A DNA stretch of 64,000 bases from Oscillospiraceae bacterium (GCA_029983685.1 JASBZA010000001.1:1-64000); one strand, 5' to 3'. Shown: positions 16,568 through 26,368, numbered from the stretch's first letter. A program made the numbers and translations. The notes: a model not told the origin generated them from the letters alone.

Positions 16568-18556
16568 ATGCCGAAGCAAAGCAAATACGATAACGACAGT
16601 ATTTCACAATTAAAAGGAGCGGACCGAGTCCGCTTAAGACCGGGCGTCATCTTCGGCTCCGACGACATCGTCGGGGCCCAACACGCCTTTTTTGAGATTT
16701 TATCGAACTCCCTGGATGAAGCCAGAGAAGGTTTCGGTCATCAAATTTGGGTCAAGCGCTACAAGGACAACAGTATTGAAGTGATGGACGAAGGCCGAGG
16801 TATTCCTTTGGACTATAACCAAAAAGAAAAGCGCTTCAACTGGGAGCTGGTCTACTGTGAACTCTACGCTGGAGGAAAATACAATACCTTACAAGGAGAG
16901 AACTACGAGTATTCATTGGGCTTAAACGGCCTGGGTGCTTGTGCGACCCAGTATGCCTCCGAATATTTCGATGTCGAAGTGTGCCGCGATGGGTATATCT
17001 ATAAGCTCCATTTCGAAAAAGGCAACAACATAGGAGGCCTTTCAAAAGATAAGGCGCCTAAGTCCAGGCCTTCCGGCTCCAGACAGCGTTTTAAACTGGA
17101 CCGCGAAGTCTTTACTGAGATTGACTTCAGTCTGGAGTTTTTCACGAACACCTTGAAACGCCAGGCTATCGTGAATGCCGGTGTATCCTTCCATTTTGAA
17201 GATGAAATAACCGGGACGAAAGAAGATTTTCTCTATCCCGAAGGTATTTTGGGCTTTGTTAAAGAAGTCAATGCCGACAAGGGTTTTACCGAACCGATTA
17301 GCTGGGAATCCGAGGGAAGAGGACAAGATCGAAAAGACCGCCCTGAATATAAGCTTAAAGTCGAACTTTCGTTTTGCTTTAATAATGAGATTCAGCTCCA
17401 AGAGTACTACCATAACTCGTCTTGGTTAGAGTACGGCGGTTCTCCGGAAAAGGCCGTCAGAGCCGGCTTCACCCAGGCTTTGGATCGCTTATTAAAAGAA
17501 AACGATAAGTATAAGGCCAATGAACCCGGTATCACCTGGCAGGATGTCAGCGACTCGTTGATTTGTGTTATTAACTCTTTCTCGACGCAAACTTCCTACG
17601 AAAACCAGACCAAGAAGGCTATTAATAACCGTTTTATCCAGCGTTTCATTACCGATATGATCAAAGAACGCCTGGAAGTCTGGTCCATAGAAAATAAGGA
17701 CCAATCGGACAAGGTCTTAGAGCAGATGCTCATTAATAAGAGAAGTAGGGAGAGCGCCGAACGTCAACGTGTCACCATTAAGCGTAACCTTATGGGGACG
17801 ATTGACATTAATAACCGAGTCAAGAATTTTGTGGACTGCCGGTCTAAAGACATCGATAAAAGAGAGATATACATCGTTGAGGGTAATTCGGCTTTGGGCT
17901 CGGTCAAAATGGGCCGCGATGCTGAGTTCCAGGCAGTTATTCCCATCAGGGGTAAAATCTTGAACTGCCTTAAGGCGGATTTAAATCAGATTTTTAAGTC
18001 CGATATTATTATGGACCTTCTGAAGGTCATAGGAACCGGTGTAGAGGTCAAGAATAAGCAAAACAAACAGATCGGTGAGTTTGATATTAACAACCTGCGC
18101 TGGTCCAAAATTATCATCTGTACCGACGCCGATGTGGACGGCTTTCAGATCAGAACCTTGCTTTTGGCCATGTTCTATCGCCTGACCCCGACGCTTCTTA
18201 GAGAAGGTTATATCTATATCGCCGAGTCTCCGCTCTACGAGATGACCTACCGGAAGAAAGGTGAAGAGAAGACCTTCTTCGCTTTCGACGAGAAGGAGAA
18301 AAACGCCATTATTAAAGAACACGGCGCCCAAAACCTCCATGCCCAACGTTCCAAGGGTTTAGGTGAGAATGAACCCGAGATGATGTGGCAAACCACAATG
18401 AACCCTCAGACCAGACGCTTAATTCAAGTCCATGCGGAAGACGAGGCCAAGATGAAGCAAAGCTTCGAGCTCTGGCTGGGTAATGACCTGGCCGGCCGCA
18501 AGACCTTTATCGAAGAAAACGGCCATCTTTATATGGACATGCTGGACTTAGACTAG
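16568..18556 (+). CDS. Type IIA topoisomerase subunit B (ParE/GyrB-like)
   Basis: 662 residues. GHKL ATPase region: FEILSNSLDEA (Mg-binding position), VMDEGRGIPL and YSLGLNGLGA (ATP lid). TOPRIM region: IVEGNSALGSVKMGRDAEFQAV (glutamate; the usual EGDSA is EGNSA) and ICTDADVDGFQI (DxD). C-terminal QRSKGLGENEPEMMWQTTMNP matches the GyrB tail. Together with the next gene it should form an A2B2 DNA topoisomerase. It diverges from textbook GyrB and ParE and looks like the extra clostridial type IIA pair, so I do not choose a symbol. Confidence 0.88.
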   Translation: MPKQSKYDNDSISQLKGADRVRLRPGVIFGSDDIVGAQHAFFEILSNSLDEAREGFGHQIWVKRYKDNSIEVMDEGRGIPLDYNQKEKRFNWELVYCELYAGGKYNTLQGENYEYSLGLNGLGACATQYASEYFDVEVCRDGYIYKLHFEKGNNIGGLSKDKAPKSRPSGSRQRFKLDREVFTEIDFSLEFFTNTLKRQAIVNAGVSFHFEDEITGTKEDFLYPEGILGFVKEVNADKGFTEPISWESEGRGQDRKDRPEYKLKVELSFCFNNEIQLQEYYHNSSWLEYGGSPEKAVRAGFTQALDRLLKENDKYKANEPGITWQDVSDSLICVINSFSTQTSYENQTKKAINNRFIQRFITDMIKERLEVWSIENKDQSDKVLEQMLINKRSRESAERQRVTIKRNLMGTIDINNRVKNFVDCRSKDIDKREIYIVEGNSALGSVKMGRDAEFQAVIPIRGKILNCLKADLNQIFKSDIIMDLLKVIGTGVEVKNKQNKQIGEFDINNLRWSKIIICTDADVDGFQIRTLLLAMFYRLTPTLLREGYIYIAESPLYEMTYRKKGEEKTFFAFDEKEKNAIIKEHGAQNLHAQRSKGLGENEPEMMWQTTMNPQTRRLIQVHAEDEAKMKQSFELWLGNDLAGRKTFIEENGHLYMDMLDLD

Positions 18557-18568
18557 GAGGAAAGGACT

Positions 18569-20848
18569 TTGGCAGGAAAAAAGAAAAATAAAAATCAAAA
18601 TCAGATGCGCTTAGAAGATTTGGAAGTAGCACCGGCCATTATTCATAACGAACGGATTACCGACACCTTAGAGACCAACTACATGCCTTATGCCATGTCG
18701 GTTATTGTATCCCGTGCCATACCCGAGATTGACGGTTTTAAACCGGCCCACCGTAAGCTCCTTTATACCATGTATAAGATGGGTCTACTGAAAGGCCCCA
18801 GGACCAAGTCGGCCAATATCGTCGGCCAGACCATGAAACTTAATCCCCACGGTGACCAGACCATCTATGAAACCATGGTCCGTCTTACCCGAGGAAACGG
18901 CGCCTTGCTTCACCCTTATATCGACTCTAAAGGGAACATGGGTAAGCAATATTCTCGCGACATGCAGTATGCGGCGCCCCGTTATACCGAGGCCAAACTG
19001 GATGCCTTTTCAGAAGAGCTTTTCCGCTCCATTGACCAGGAAGTGGTGGACTTTGTTCCCAACTACGACGGAACCTTGGATGAGCCGACGCTCTTACCGA
19101 CCTCTTTTCCGGCTGTTTTAGTAAACGCCAACCAGGGTATTGCCGTTTCTATGGCATCCAATATCAGCCCCTTTAACTTAGAAGAGGTCTGCTCGGCCAC
19201 TATTAACTATATTAAAAACCCCGCATCGGACCCCATGACCGTTATGCCGGCACCAGATTTTCCGGGAGGTGGCCAGCTTATCTATAACTTGGATGACATG
19301 CGGGCCATCTATGAGACGGGCAGGGGGAGTTTTAAACTTAGGGCTAAATACCGTATCGATAAGAAAAACAGTTTGGTCGAAATCTACGAGATTCCTTATT
19401 CGACAACCGTTGAGGCCATCATCGATTCTATCGTAGACCAGGTCAAATCCGGCAAGCTTAAGGATATTAACGACGTAAGAGACGAGACTGACTTACAGGG
19501 CTTGAAGATTACCTTGGACTGCAAGCGCAGTACCGACTATGAGCTACTGATTCAAAGGCTTTTCCAGTTAACGCCCATGGAGTCGTCGTTTTCCTGTAAC
19601 TTCAATATTTTGATTAACGGGACACCCAGGGTGATGGGGGTGAAGTCCATCATCGCCGAGTGGCTGGTTTTTAGAAGGACCACCGTACGACGGGGGAAGA
19701 TTTTCGAACTGGGCCAAAAGACCGACCGGCTCCACTTATTGAAGGCTCTGGAAAAGATTCTTTTGGACATCGACCGCGCCATTAAGATTATCCGAGAAAC
19801 TGACGAAGAGCGCTTGGTTATTCCTCATCTTTGTGAAGCTTTTGACATCGATACCGACCAGGCCGAATTTGTGGCAGAGATTAAGCTACGTAATTTGAAC
19901 CGTGAGCATATTTTAAAGAGACTAAAAGATGTTAAAGTCTTGGAAGACGAAATTGCCGAAACGCAAAAGATTTTGGAAAATCCGGATCTTTTGGATCAGC
20001 TTATTATTGACGACTTGGAACGCATTATTGAGCGTTACGGTCAGGACCGTAAGACCGAGCTGATAGACGAAAAGGATATCAAGGAGGTCGACCATACAGA
20101 TTTTATCGATGACTTTAACCTTAAGGTCTTCTTAACAAAACACGGCTATCTTAAAAAGTTGGCCTTAACCTCTCTTAGAAGTGCGGGAGACCTGAAGACC
20201 AAAGAGAGCGACTACATTATCCAGGAGATTGAAGGCACGAATAAAAATCTCTTATTTGTCTTTACCTCTTTGGCCCAATGTTATCGTATCCCGCTCTATG
20301 ACCTGGAAGACAACAAACCTTCGGACTGGGGCAATTACCTGCCCAATGTCTTGGACTTCGATAAGGATGAAGAGCCGGTCTTTATTGTCTTACAGACCAT
20401 AGGCGAAGACGATAAGGAAGAAGACCGTTACCAAGGTGAAATTTTGGTCGGTTTTGATTCCGGCAGAGTGTCCAGAATAGACCTTAATTCCTATGTCACC
20501 AAGACCAGGAGACGGAAGCTAAAGAACGCTTTCTTTACCAATGAAGCGCCTGTAGGAGGTGTGTACTTGCCGCCCTTAGAAGAGAGGCAGGAAGAATCCG
20601 ATGTCTTCTTATTAAATGACCAGGACCAGTTGGTCTTGTTTAACGCTTCTCTCATAGAACAGGTCAACAACCGGTCCAATCGTGGTCAAAAGGTACAAAA
20701 ACTAAAAAGAAAGAGCAAGAGTGTCTACTTCGGTCCCGCAGATAAGCTAAAGTTGGAGGACCCGGAATATTACCGGATCAAAACTTTAGACCAGAACGGT
20801 CGCTATTTAAGGGAGAACGATAAAGATGCTATCCAAGAAAATATATGA
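18569..20848 (+). CDS. Type IIA topoisomerase subunit A (ParC/GyrA-like)
   Basis: 759 residues from a TTG start with RBS AGGAAAGG. The breakage-reunion domain is readable: YAMSVIVSRAIPEIDGFKPAHRKLLYTMY, VGQTMKLNPHGDQTIYE and MQYAAPRYTEAKL, in which the tyrosine of PRYTE is the DNA-cleaving residue. The C-terminal domain (from about residue 500) is diverged from a GyrA beta-pinwheel, and no GyrA box (QRRGGKG) is visible, arguing against gyrase supercoiling activity. It follows the B subunit by 12 bases and its end overlaps the next gene by 23 bases. Confidence 0.88.
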   Translation: MAGKKKNKNQNQMRLEDLEVAPAIIHNERITDTLETNYMPYAMSVIVSRAIPEIDGFKPAHRKLLYTMYKMGLLKGPRTKSANIVGQTMKLNPHGDQTIYETMVRLTRGNGALLHPYIDSKGNMGKQYSRDMQYAAPRYTEAKLDAFSEELFRSIDQEVVDFVPNYDGTLDEPTLLPTSFPAVLVNANQGIAVSMASNISPFNLEEVCSATINYIKNPASDPMTVMPAPDFPGGGQLIYNLDDMRAIYETGRGSFKLRAKYRIDKKNSLVEIYEIPYSTTVEAIIDSIVDQVKSGKLKDINDVRDETDLQGLKITLDCKRSTDYELLIQRLFQLTPMESSFSCNFNILINGTPRVMGVKSIIAEWLVFRRTTVRRGKIFELGQKTDRLHLLKALEKILLDIDRAIKIIRETDEERLVIPHLCEAFDIDTDQAEFVAEIKLRNLNREHILKRLKDVKVLEDEIAETQKILENPDLLDQLIIDDLERIIERYGQDRKTELIDEKDIKEVDHTDFIDDFNLKVFLTKHGYLKKLALTSLRSAGDLKTKESDYIIQEIEGTNKNLLFVFTSLAQCYRIPLYDLEDNKPSDWGNYLPNVLDFDKDEEPVFIVLQTIGEDDKEEDRYQGEILVGFDSGRVSRIDLNSYVTKTRRRKLKNAFFTNEAPVGGVYLPPLEERQEESDVFLLNDQDQLVLFNASLIEQVNNRSNRGQKVQKLKRKSKSVYFGPADKLKLEDPEYYRIKTLDQNGRYLRENDKDAIQENI

Positions 20849-22304
20849 TTTGGCCGTAATCGGCAGTGGCGGAGGGACCTACCTTCCGGATAAGGCTATT
20901 GAAACGGGACACCAAGTAGCCCTGATTGAAGGAAGCGATTGGGGCGGAACTTGCCTCAACCACGGCTGCATCCCCACTAAGATAATGGTGCATGTAGCCG
21001 ATGTCATTAAGATGACTAGACAGGGACAGGACCTTGCCTTGAAGGGCAATCCCATGGAGGTCGATTGGCCCAAGTTAGAAGAACGGGTCTTTTCTAAGCT
21101 TCAAGAAGGCGAGGGCATGGTAGACTATTACGCCCCTTATCCTAATATTGATCTTTATAAAGCCTTTGCTTCTTTTGCCGGTCGCGAAGAGATTGAAGGT
21201 GAAACAATCTTCGTTTTGAATCTCAGCAAAGGCGGCCAAAAGCAGGGCCAAATCAAAGCCCGTCAAGTGGTTATTGCCAATGGTGCCAGAACCAATATTC
21301 CTATGGGGCTAGGCTTGGAAGAGGTAAAGCCTCTGACATCCGAAACGCTTTTCAAACGGGAAACTTGGCCTAAAACCCTGCCTAAGACCATGCTTATCTT
21401 GGGTGGCGGTGATATCGGTACGGAATTTGCTTATGTCTTCCAAAGCTTCGGTGTCAAGGTCAGCCTGATTCAAAGGTCCGGCCGCCTGGTTCCCAAGCAA
21501 GACCCCGAAGTCAGCGACCGCTTAAAAAATGTCTTAGTGGACTATGGTGTTAATGTTTTAACCAATAAAACCACCATTGAAGCGAGTCTGGCTGATGGGC
21601 AAAAATATTTGCGTTTAAAAGATCGTGAGAGCGGTGAAGAAGAGACCCTGACTGCCGATGAAATCTTTGTCTGCACCGGTGTAAGGTCCAATGTCGATAC
21701 CTTGGCCTTAGAAAACATTGGCCTGGAGACCGTCAGAGGTTATATACCGACCAACGCCTATCTGGAAACGGCAGTTCCCGGTATCTATGCCATGGGTGAT
21801 GTTAACGGCATGTATCAGTTGCGCCATGTCTCAAACTACGAAGGACAGATTCTGGCTCATAACCTGATGGACCCGTCCGTGAAAAGACCGGAAGACCGGA
21901 GAAAAGTTGACTATTCCGCTATACCCAGAGCGACTTTCACGGTTTTGCAAATCGGCCAAGTAGGCCTGACCGAGCCTGAATGTCTTGCCCAAAATTTAGA
22001 CTACAAGGTAGGTTACCTTCGTTTTTCCGACACGGCCCAGGGCTATGCCCGAGGATTCTTGCCAGAGCACGAGAAAATCGACGGTTTTTGCAAGGTCTTG
22101 GTCGAAAAAGATACACATAGAATTTTAGGCGTCCATATTATGGCCGATGAAGCCTCTTCGTTAATCACACCCTTCACCTATTTATTGGCTATGGACCCCG
22201 AAAAACATGCACCCAATCGTTATGAAAATGTTACGGAGGCTATGACAGTCCACCCGTCCTTGTCTGAATTAAGTGCTTGGGCCTTCGAGAACTGGAGAGA
22301 GTAG
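20826..22304 (+). CDS. FAD-dependent pyridine nucleotide-disulfide oxidoreductase (dihydrolipoyl dehydrogenase-like)
   Basis: 492 residues. FAD-binding VIGSGGGTYLPDKA, redox-active disulfide GGTCLNHGCIPTK (CxxxxC), NAD-binding LILGGGDIGTEFAYVF, second FAD motif AIYAMGDV-type sequence near residue 318 and the C-terminal dimer-interface HPSLSE (His–Glu pair) are all present. This is the class I disulfide reductase pattern closest to dihydrolipoyl dehydrogenase. No lipoyl domain and no 2-oxoacid dehydrogenase genes are nearby, so the true partner is unknown. Its start lies inside the end of the topoisomerase A gene. Confidence 0.85.
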   Translation: MLSKKIYDLAVIGSGGGTYLPDKAIETGHQVALIEGSDWGGTCLNHGCIPTKIMVHVADVIKMTRQGQDLALKGNPMEVDWPKLEERVFSKLQEGEGMVDYYAPYPNIDLYKAFASFAGREEIEGETIFVLNLSKGGQKQGQIKARQVVIANGARTNIPMGLGLEEVKPLTSETLFKRETWPKTLPKTMLILGGGDIGTEFAYVFQSFGVKVSLIQRSGRLVPKQDPEVSDRLKNVLVDYGVNVLTNKTTIEASLADGQKYLRLKDRESGEEETLTADEIFVCTGVRSNVDTLALENIGLETVRGYIPTNAYLETAVPGIYAMGDVNGMYQLRHVSNYEGQILAHNLMDPSVKRPEDRRKVDYSAIPRATFTVLQIGQVGLTEPECLAQNLDYKVGYLRFSDTAQGYARGFLPEHEKIDGFCKVLVEKDTHRILGVHIMADEASSLITPFTYLLAMDPEKHAPNRYENVTEAMTVHPSLSELSAWAFENWRE

Positions 22305-22309
22305 TTTTT

Positions 22310-23308
22310 ATGGCAGATTCGAAGCGTGTCTTGCTGATTACAACGGGAGGAACCATAGCGTCTAATCCCACTCCCGACGGCCTGGCGCCCCAGTTAAGCG
22401 GGCGTCAGATATTAGACTTTGTTCCCGAAATTAGAAATTTAGCAGAAATAAAGGTCCTTCCTTTATTTAATTTGGATTCTACAAATATTGGTCCGGACCA
22501 TTGGCTCCGTCTCAAAGAAACTATTCGAGTCCACTATGATGAGTATGACGCTTTTGTGATTACGCACGGGACCGATACTTTGGCCTATACAGCGGCAGGT
22601 TTAAGCTATCTTATCCAGAACTCTTCTAAACCTGTCGTTCTGACCGGATCACAGCAGTCAATTGCAAGAAGAGATACTGATGCAAGGAAAAATCTTTATG
22701 ACACTATACTTTATGCCCAAGACCTGTCCGCTCATGGTGTAAAGGTCGTTTTTGACGGACAGGTTCTTCTGGGCACCAGAGCAAAGAAGACCCATACCAA
22801 GTCTTATGCCGCTTTCAAAAGCATTGATTATCCGCCGGTAGCGGTCGTCAGAGGCGATAAAATCCTCTACTTTATCGAAGAAGAATATAAGGATGCCCCG
22901 ATTTTTTACCATGCTTTAAATCCCAACGTTGCGGTCTTAAAGCTGGTGCCAGGCCTTAAACCGTCCATATTAGAAGATGTGGCCAAGGATTCCGACGCCA
23001 TTATTATCGAAGGGTTCGGCTCGGGCGGGCTGCCTAATCTGGAAGAAAGCAACTTAAATTTGCTAGCGCGAAAACTCTTGGGTCAAGGCAAACTCCTGGT
23101 GATGAGTACCCAAGTACAGCATGAGGGAAGCGATATGAGCCTTTATCAGGTGGGCCATGATCTAAGCCAAACCTACGGTATGCCCGAAGCTTTGACTATG
23201 ACGATTGAAGCCCTGACGGCTAAACTTATGTGGATTTTGGCCCGGACCAAAGACTTTGACCGAGCCATTGATTTACTTTATACCAAAATAGACCACGATA
23301 TTCTCTAA
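22310..23308 (+). CDS. ansA: L-asparaginase (type I/II family)
   Basis: About 332 residues from ATG 22310, 10 bases after GGAGAG. The two threonine motifs of the asparaginase active site are clear: LLITTGGTIAS near the N terminus and VITHGTDTLAYTA around residue 90, with VVLTGSQQSIARRDTDARKN following. There is no signal peptide, so a cytoplasmic enzyme hydrolysing asparagine to aspartate and ammonia is expected. The ATG overlaps the downstream end of the reductase gene region closely, suggesting co-transcription; it is convergent with aspartokinase. Confidence 0.9.
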   Translation: MADSKRVLLITTGGTIASNPTPDGLAPQLSGRQILDFVPEIRNLAEIKVLPLFNLDSTNIGPDHWLRLKETIRVHYDEYDAFVITHGTDTLAYTAAGLSYLIQNSSKPVVLTGSQQSIARRDTDARKNLYDTILYAQDLSAHGVKVVFDGQVLLGTRAKKTHTKSYAAFKSIDYPPVAVVRGDKILYFIEEEYKDAPIFYHALNPNVAVLKLVPGLKPSILEDVAKDSDAIIIEGFGSGGLPNLEESNLNLLARKLLGQGKLLVMSTQVQHEGSDMSLYQVGHDLSQTYGMPEALTMTIEALTAKLMWILARTKDFDRAIDLLYTKIDHDIL

Positions 23309-23317
23309 GCTGTAAAC

Positions 23318-24679
23318 TTAGCGATTGAAAAAGGCCTTATAGAGTTCTCTAATAGCGTAGTTACATAGCGTCGACTTGATACCGAAGAGAATAGAGATTT
23401 CTGAAGGGCCTTGGACGACCAGCTCGATGTTGATGCCGGCGGCACTGAGGGCACTGACCGCTCTGCTCAAAACACCGACTGCATTTTTCATAGCGACACC
23501 GACCGCCATGATGATGGCCAGTTCATGGGTGACATAGCAGGCGTCCACTTCTAATTCTTTTAAGATACGGTTCACGATAAGCCGCTCTTTGTCCGGTGTT
23601 AAGACTTCTTCACGGAAAATGATGGACAAAGAGTCGATACCGGAAGGCATGTGTTCGAAAGGTACATTGTAATCGGCGATGATTTTTAAAACATCCATGG
23701 CAAAGCCGACTTCCTGGTTCATCAGGTATTTCTCGACATGGAGGACACAGAAACCTTTCTTACCGGAGATGCCGGTCAGGATACCGTCGAAATCGGTTCT
23801 TCTGTTGACGATGATGGTGCCCATGCCTCCGGGATTATTTGTATTTAAAATGTGGAGCGGGATGTTGTGGCGACGGACCGGCTCCAAGGCGTCCTCGTGT
23901 AGAATATTGAAGCCTGTATAAGCCAGCTCACGCATCTCGTCGTAGGTCATCTCTTTAATAGGATGAGGATTGGGGACCAGGTCGGGTTTAACAGCGTAGA
24001 CACAGTCGACGTCGGTGAAGTTTTCGTAGCGGTCGGCCTGGACCGAAGCGGCTAAGAGAGAGCCCGTGACATCGGATCCACCTCTGGTGAAGGTAAGGAT
24101 ATTACCTTCTTTGTCATAGCCGAAGAAACCGGGGAAGACCACCAGCTCATGGCGTTCCAGGAGATATTCTCTTAAGTTATCGTAAGAATCAGGCAGGCAG
24201 CGCACCACGCCCTTGTGATTTTCCAGGTAAAATCCGGCTTCGGCAGGTGAAACATAAATAGCGGGCAGGCCTTGTTTTTTGAAAAAATCGGCTACCAGTT
24301 TGGCATTGTTATCTTCACCGGCTGCCTTCAGAGCATTCATCAGGGCCTGAGAATTATTTTTATATTTCTCAATACGGTCATTTAAGTCCTGACGTACCAG
24401 GACTTCGTAATCTTTTTCCAAACCCAAATCACGGGCAATTTGGCCGAATTTTTGGGCGACTAAATCAATATAATGCTGACCTTCAAAATGGTTGGTCACG
24501 GCAGAAGCTAAATTGATAAGAAGATCGGTAATCTTAGTTTCACCGGGGTTGGCCTTGCCGGGAGCGGATACGACAACATAGCGGCGATTGGGATCGGACT
24601 CTATAATATGCCAGACCTTGCGAATCTGTTCAGCCGAGGCCAAAGAAGAACCGCCGAATTTACAAACAATTTCTTCCAT
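23318..24679 (-). CDS. lysC: Aspartate kinase (monofunctional)
   Basis: 453 residues. The N-terminal kinase motif is VCKFGGSSLASAEQ, with FTRGGSDVTGSLLA and FTDVDCVYAVKPDLVP in the catalytic domain and two C-terminal ACT domains (about residues 310–453; e.g. VGVAMKNAVGVLSRAVSALSAAGINIE). It phosphorylates aspartate for the lysine/threonine/methionine/DAP pathway and the ACT domains give feedback control. RBS AAGGAG precedes ATG 24679. No lysine riboswitch is visible in the 110-base gap to the divergent yqeG gene. Confidence 0.94.
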   Translation of the reverse strand: MEEIVCKFGGSSLASAEQIRKVWHIIESDPNRRYVVVSAPGKANPGETKITDLLINLASAVTNHFEGQHYIDLVAQKFGQIARDLGLEKDYEVLVRQDLNDRIEKYKNNSQALMNALKAAGEDNNAKLVADFFKKQGLPAIYVSPAEAGFYLENHKGVVRCLPDSYDNLREYLLERHELVVFPGFFGYDKEGNILTFTRGGSDVTGSLLAASVQADRYENFTDVDCVYAVKPDLVPNPHPIKEMTYDEMRELAYTGFNILHEDALEPVRRHNIPLHILNTNNPGGMGTIIVNRRTDFDGILTGISGKKGFCVLHVEKYLMNQEVGFAMDVLKIIADYNVPFEHMPSGIDSLSIIFREEVLTPDKERLIVNRILKELEVDACYVTHELAIIMAVGVAMKNAVGVLSRAVSALSAAGINIELVVQGPSEISILFGIKSTLCNYAIRELYKAFFNR

Positions 24680-24789
24680 CTGTGATGCTCCTTAAAACTT
24701 GAGTTAGGATTAAGTTTATCACGCAATAGAATAATAGGCTATAATAAGCCGCAATCCAAAACATACACAGGTTAAGGGAGAAGGAATGG

Positions 24790-25353
24790 ATGGAAAATTC
24801 GGTTTCAAAGAAGGGGCCTAAGCACCGCTTATTTCAGCAATGGTTGCCTGACGCTTACTATCCCGATGTGAAGGCTATCCCCTTGGACTTATATTATAAA
24901 TTGGGCTTTAGACTGATTCTTTTAGATATCGATAACACGTTGGCCATCCACGGATCGCACGAATCTCAGGCCTATGCCAAAGAGAATTTGGACTATATGA
25001 GGTCTTTGGGCTACAGAGTTATTGTTTTATCCAATGCCTTGGAAGAAAGAGCCAAAAATTTTGGTCACAGCTTGGATCCGGACTTGGAAGTTTTAGGTGA
25101 TGCCGGAAAGCCGTCGCCTAAAGGGGTGTACAGGGCTTTAGAGCGGACGGGTTTTCACAAAGAACAGACCCTTCTCATAGGCGACCAGCTTTTTACCGAT
25201 GTCTGGTGTGCGACTAGAGCCGGCGTAGGGGGCGTCTTAGTTGATCGTCTTACGTCCAAAGAACCTTGGTATATTTATCTGAAGCGTTTGGGCGAGAGGA
25301 TTGTAAAGCGTCTTAGCGGTATGAGAGAGCATTACGACACGTTCTTAAGGTGA
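24790..25353 (+). CDS. YqeG-family HAD phosphatase
   Basis: 187 residues. HAD motif I is LILLDIDNTLA (two Asp), motif II VIVLSNA, the lysine is in GDAGKPSPKG and motif III is LIGDQLFTDV. This matches the YqeG/GEP4-like HAD IIIA family, related to phosphatidylglycerophosphate phosphatases. The usual yqeG–yqeH–aroE neighbourhood is absent. A strong RBS (GGGAGAAGG) precedes the start and TATAAT at 24740–24745 is a plausible -10. The 166 bases after the gene (25354–25519) show nothing I can identify. Confidence 0.88.
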   Translation: MENSVSKKGPKHRLFQQWLPDAYYPDVKAIPLDLYYKLGFRLILLDIDNTLAIHGSHESQAYAKENLDYMRSLGYRVIVLSNALEERAKNFGHSLDPDLEVLGDAGKPSPKGVYRALERTGFHKEQTLLIGDQLFTDVWCATRAGVGGVLVDRLTSKEPWYIYLKRLGERIVKRLSGMREHYDTFLR

Positions 25354-25519
25354 ATTTGGATTTAAGTTAGAATGATTTATTTTGTTAATAGTCAGTTTAG
25401 AAGGAACTATTGCAGTATTGGGGTGGGGGATTAAAGAAGTAAGCTTGAAATTTTATCCTATCGCATTCAATATTTTCCTTACCCATTCTTCACAATAGAC
25501 AGCATAACAGAAATATGCT

Positions 25520-26209
25520 TCAAGTTCGCACTATTTCTTCATCTCTGATAATTTCACCGCCATGCAATTCTATAATTCTGTCGCACATATTAGCGACTTC
25601 TAAATCATGCGTTATAATGACGACTGTCTTATTATGGTTTTCTTGTAAATCTCTTAATATTTCTACCACATTATTACGGTTATCAATATCCAAAGCCCCA
25701 GTTGGCTCATCTGCTAAAATGAGTTCTTGATTATTCACTATGGCTCTTGCGATTGCGACGCGTTGTCTTTCGCCACCGGAAAGTTTATTGGTTTTTTTGT
25801 GTAAAAGTTTTTCGATACCTAACACCTTGGCAATTTGGCCAATCTGATTTTTATGTTCTTTTTTCTTGTACTTACCTGAATATTGGAGGGGAATTTGAAT
25901 ATTCTGATAAGCCGTATCGGAGTCTATTAACAAATAGTCTTGAGCAATATATCCGATAAAATTACCACGCATCCCGGCTCTTTCTCTGGACGATAATTCA
26001 GAAAGGTTTACATCATTGATAAAAACTGAACCTGAATCAGGGAGGAGAAAGCCTGCAATGATATTGACTAAGGTTGTTTTACCAGATCCGGACGGGCCAA
26101 CGATTGCAAGCATTTCTCCTTGTGAAATGTTAAAACTGGCATTTTTCAAAGCCTCAATTTTTTCATTAGTAGAATAGTATGTCTTGTTTATCTTTTGAAC
26201 TTTTAACAT
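25520..26209 (-). CDS. ABC transporter ATP-binding protein (MacB/LolD type)
   Basis: About 229 residues from the ATG at 26209, which has a strong RBS (AAGGAGAT). Walker A GPSGSGKTTLVN, Q-loop GYIAQDYLLI, signature LSGGERQRVAIARAI, Walker B LILADEPTGALD and IITHD are intact. It belongs to the MacB/LolD/FtsE-like group that energises FtsX-fold membrane proteins for efflux or extrusion, not nutrient import. Two FtsX-like genes diverge from it at 26493. The frame continues upstream in phase through a hairpin to an ATG at 26266. Confidence 0.9.
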   Translation of the reverse strand: MLKVQKINKTYYSTNEKIEALKNASFNISQGEMLAIVGPSGSGKTTLVNIIAGFLLPDSGSVFINDVNLSELSSRERAGMRGNFIGYIAQDYLLIDSDTAYQNIQIPLQYSGKYKKKEHKNQIGQIAKVLGIEKLLHKKTNKLSGGERQRVAIARAIVNNQELILADEPTGALDIDNRNNVVEILRDLQENHNKTVVIITHDLEVANMCDRIIELHGGEIIRDEEIVRT

Positions 26210-26229
26210 ATCCACTATCTCCTTGAAAG

Positions 26230-26263
26230 AAAAAGCTAACCCTAAATAGCAGGTTAGCTTTTT
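26230..26263 (-). terminator. Attenuator-like hairpin in the leader of the ABC ATPase gene
   Basis: A perfect 12-bp stem (AAAAAGCTAACC at 26230–26241 against GGTTAGCTTTTT at 26252–26263) with a 10-base loop is followed on the minus strand by TTTTTCTTTC. It lies between the likely promoter region and the ATPase start, so it can act as an intrinsic terminator in the leader. The A-rich flank also allows termination on the other strand. Confidence 0.65.
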
Positions 26264-26347
26264 CATTGTTAGCCCTATATTTCTATACTTTCACCATATT
26301 TTATATTTAAAGTATAGAACTTTATTGTCATAAAATCAAAGGGTGAG

Positions 26348-26368
26348 TTGTACAAACTTCAAGTACAA
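26348..26368. promoter_or_regulatory. Candidate operator in the divergent ABC/FtsX intergenic region
   Basis: Perfect 6-bp inverted repeat TTGTAC-N9-GTACAA near the middle of the 226-base intergenic region between the divergent genes. A TATAAT at 26437–26442 is a plausible -10 for the plus-strand pair. No regulator gene is adjacent. Confidence 0.35.

Noticed and set aside
24680..24789. Lysine riboswitch or T-box before aspartokinase
   Set aside because: The gap is too short and has none of the conserved aptamer or T-box sequences.
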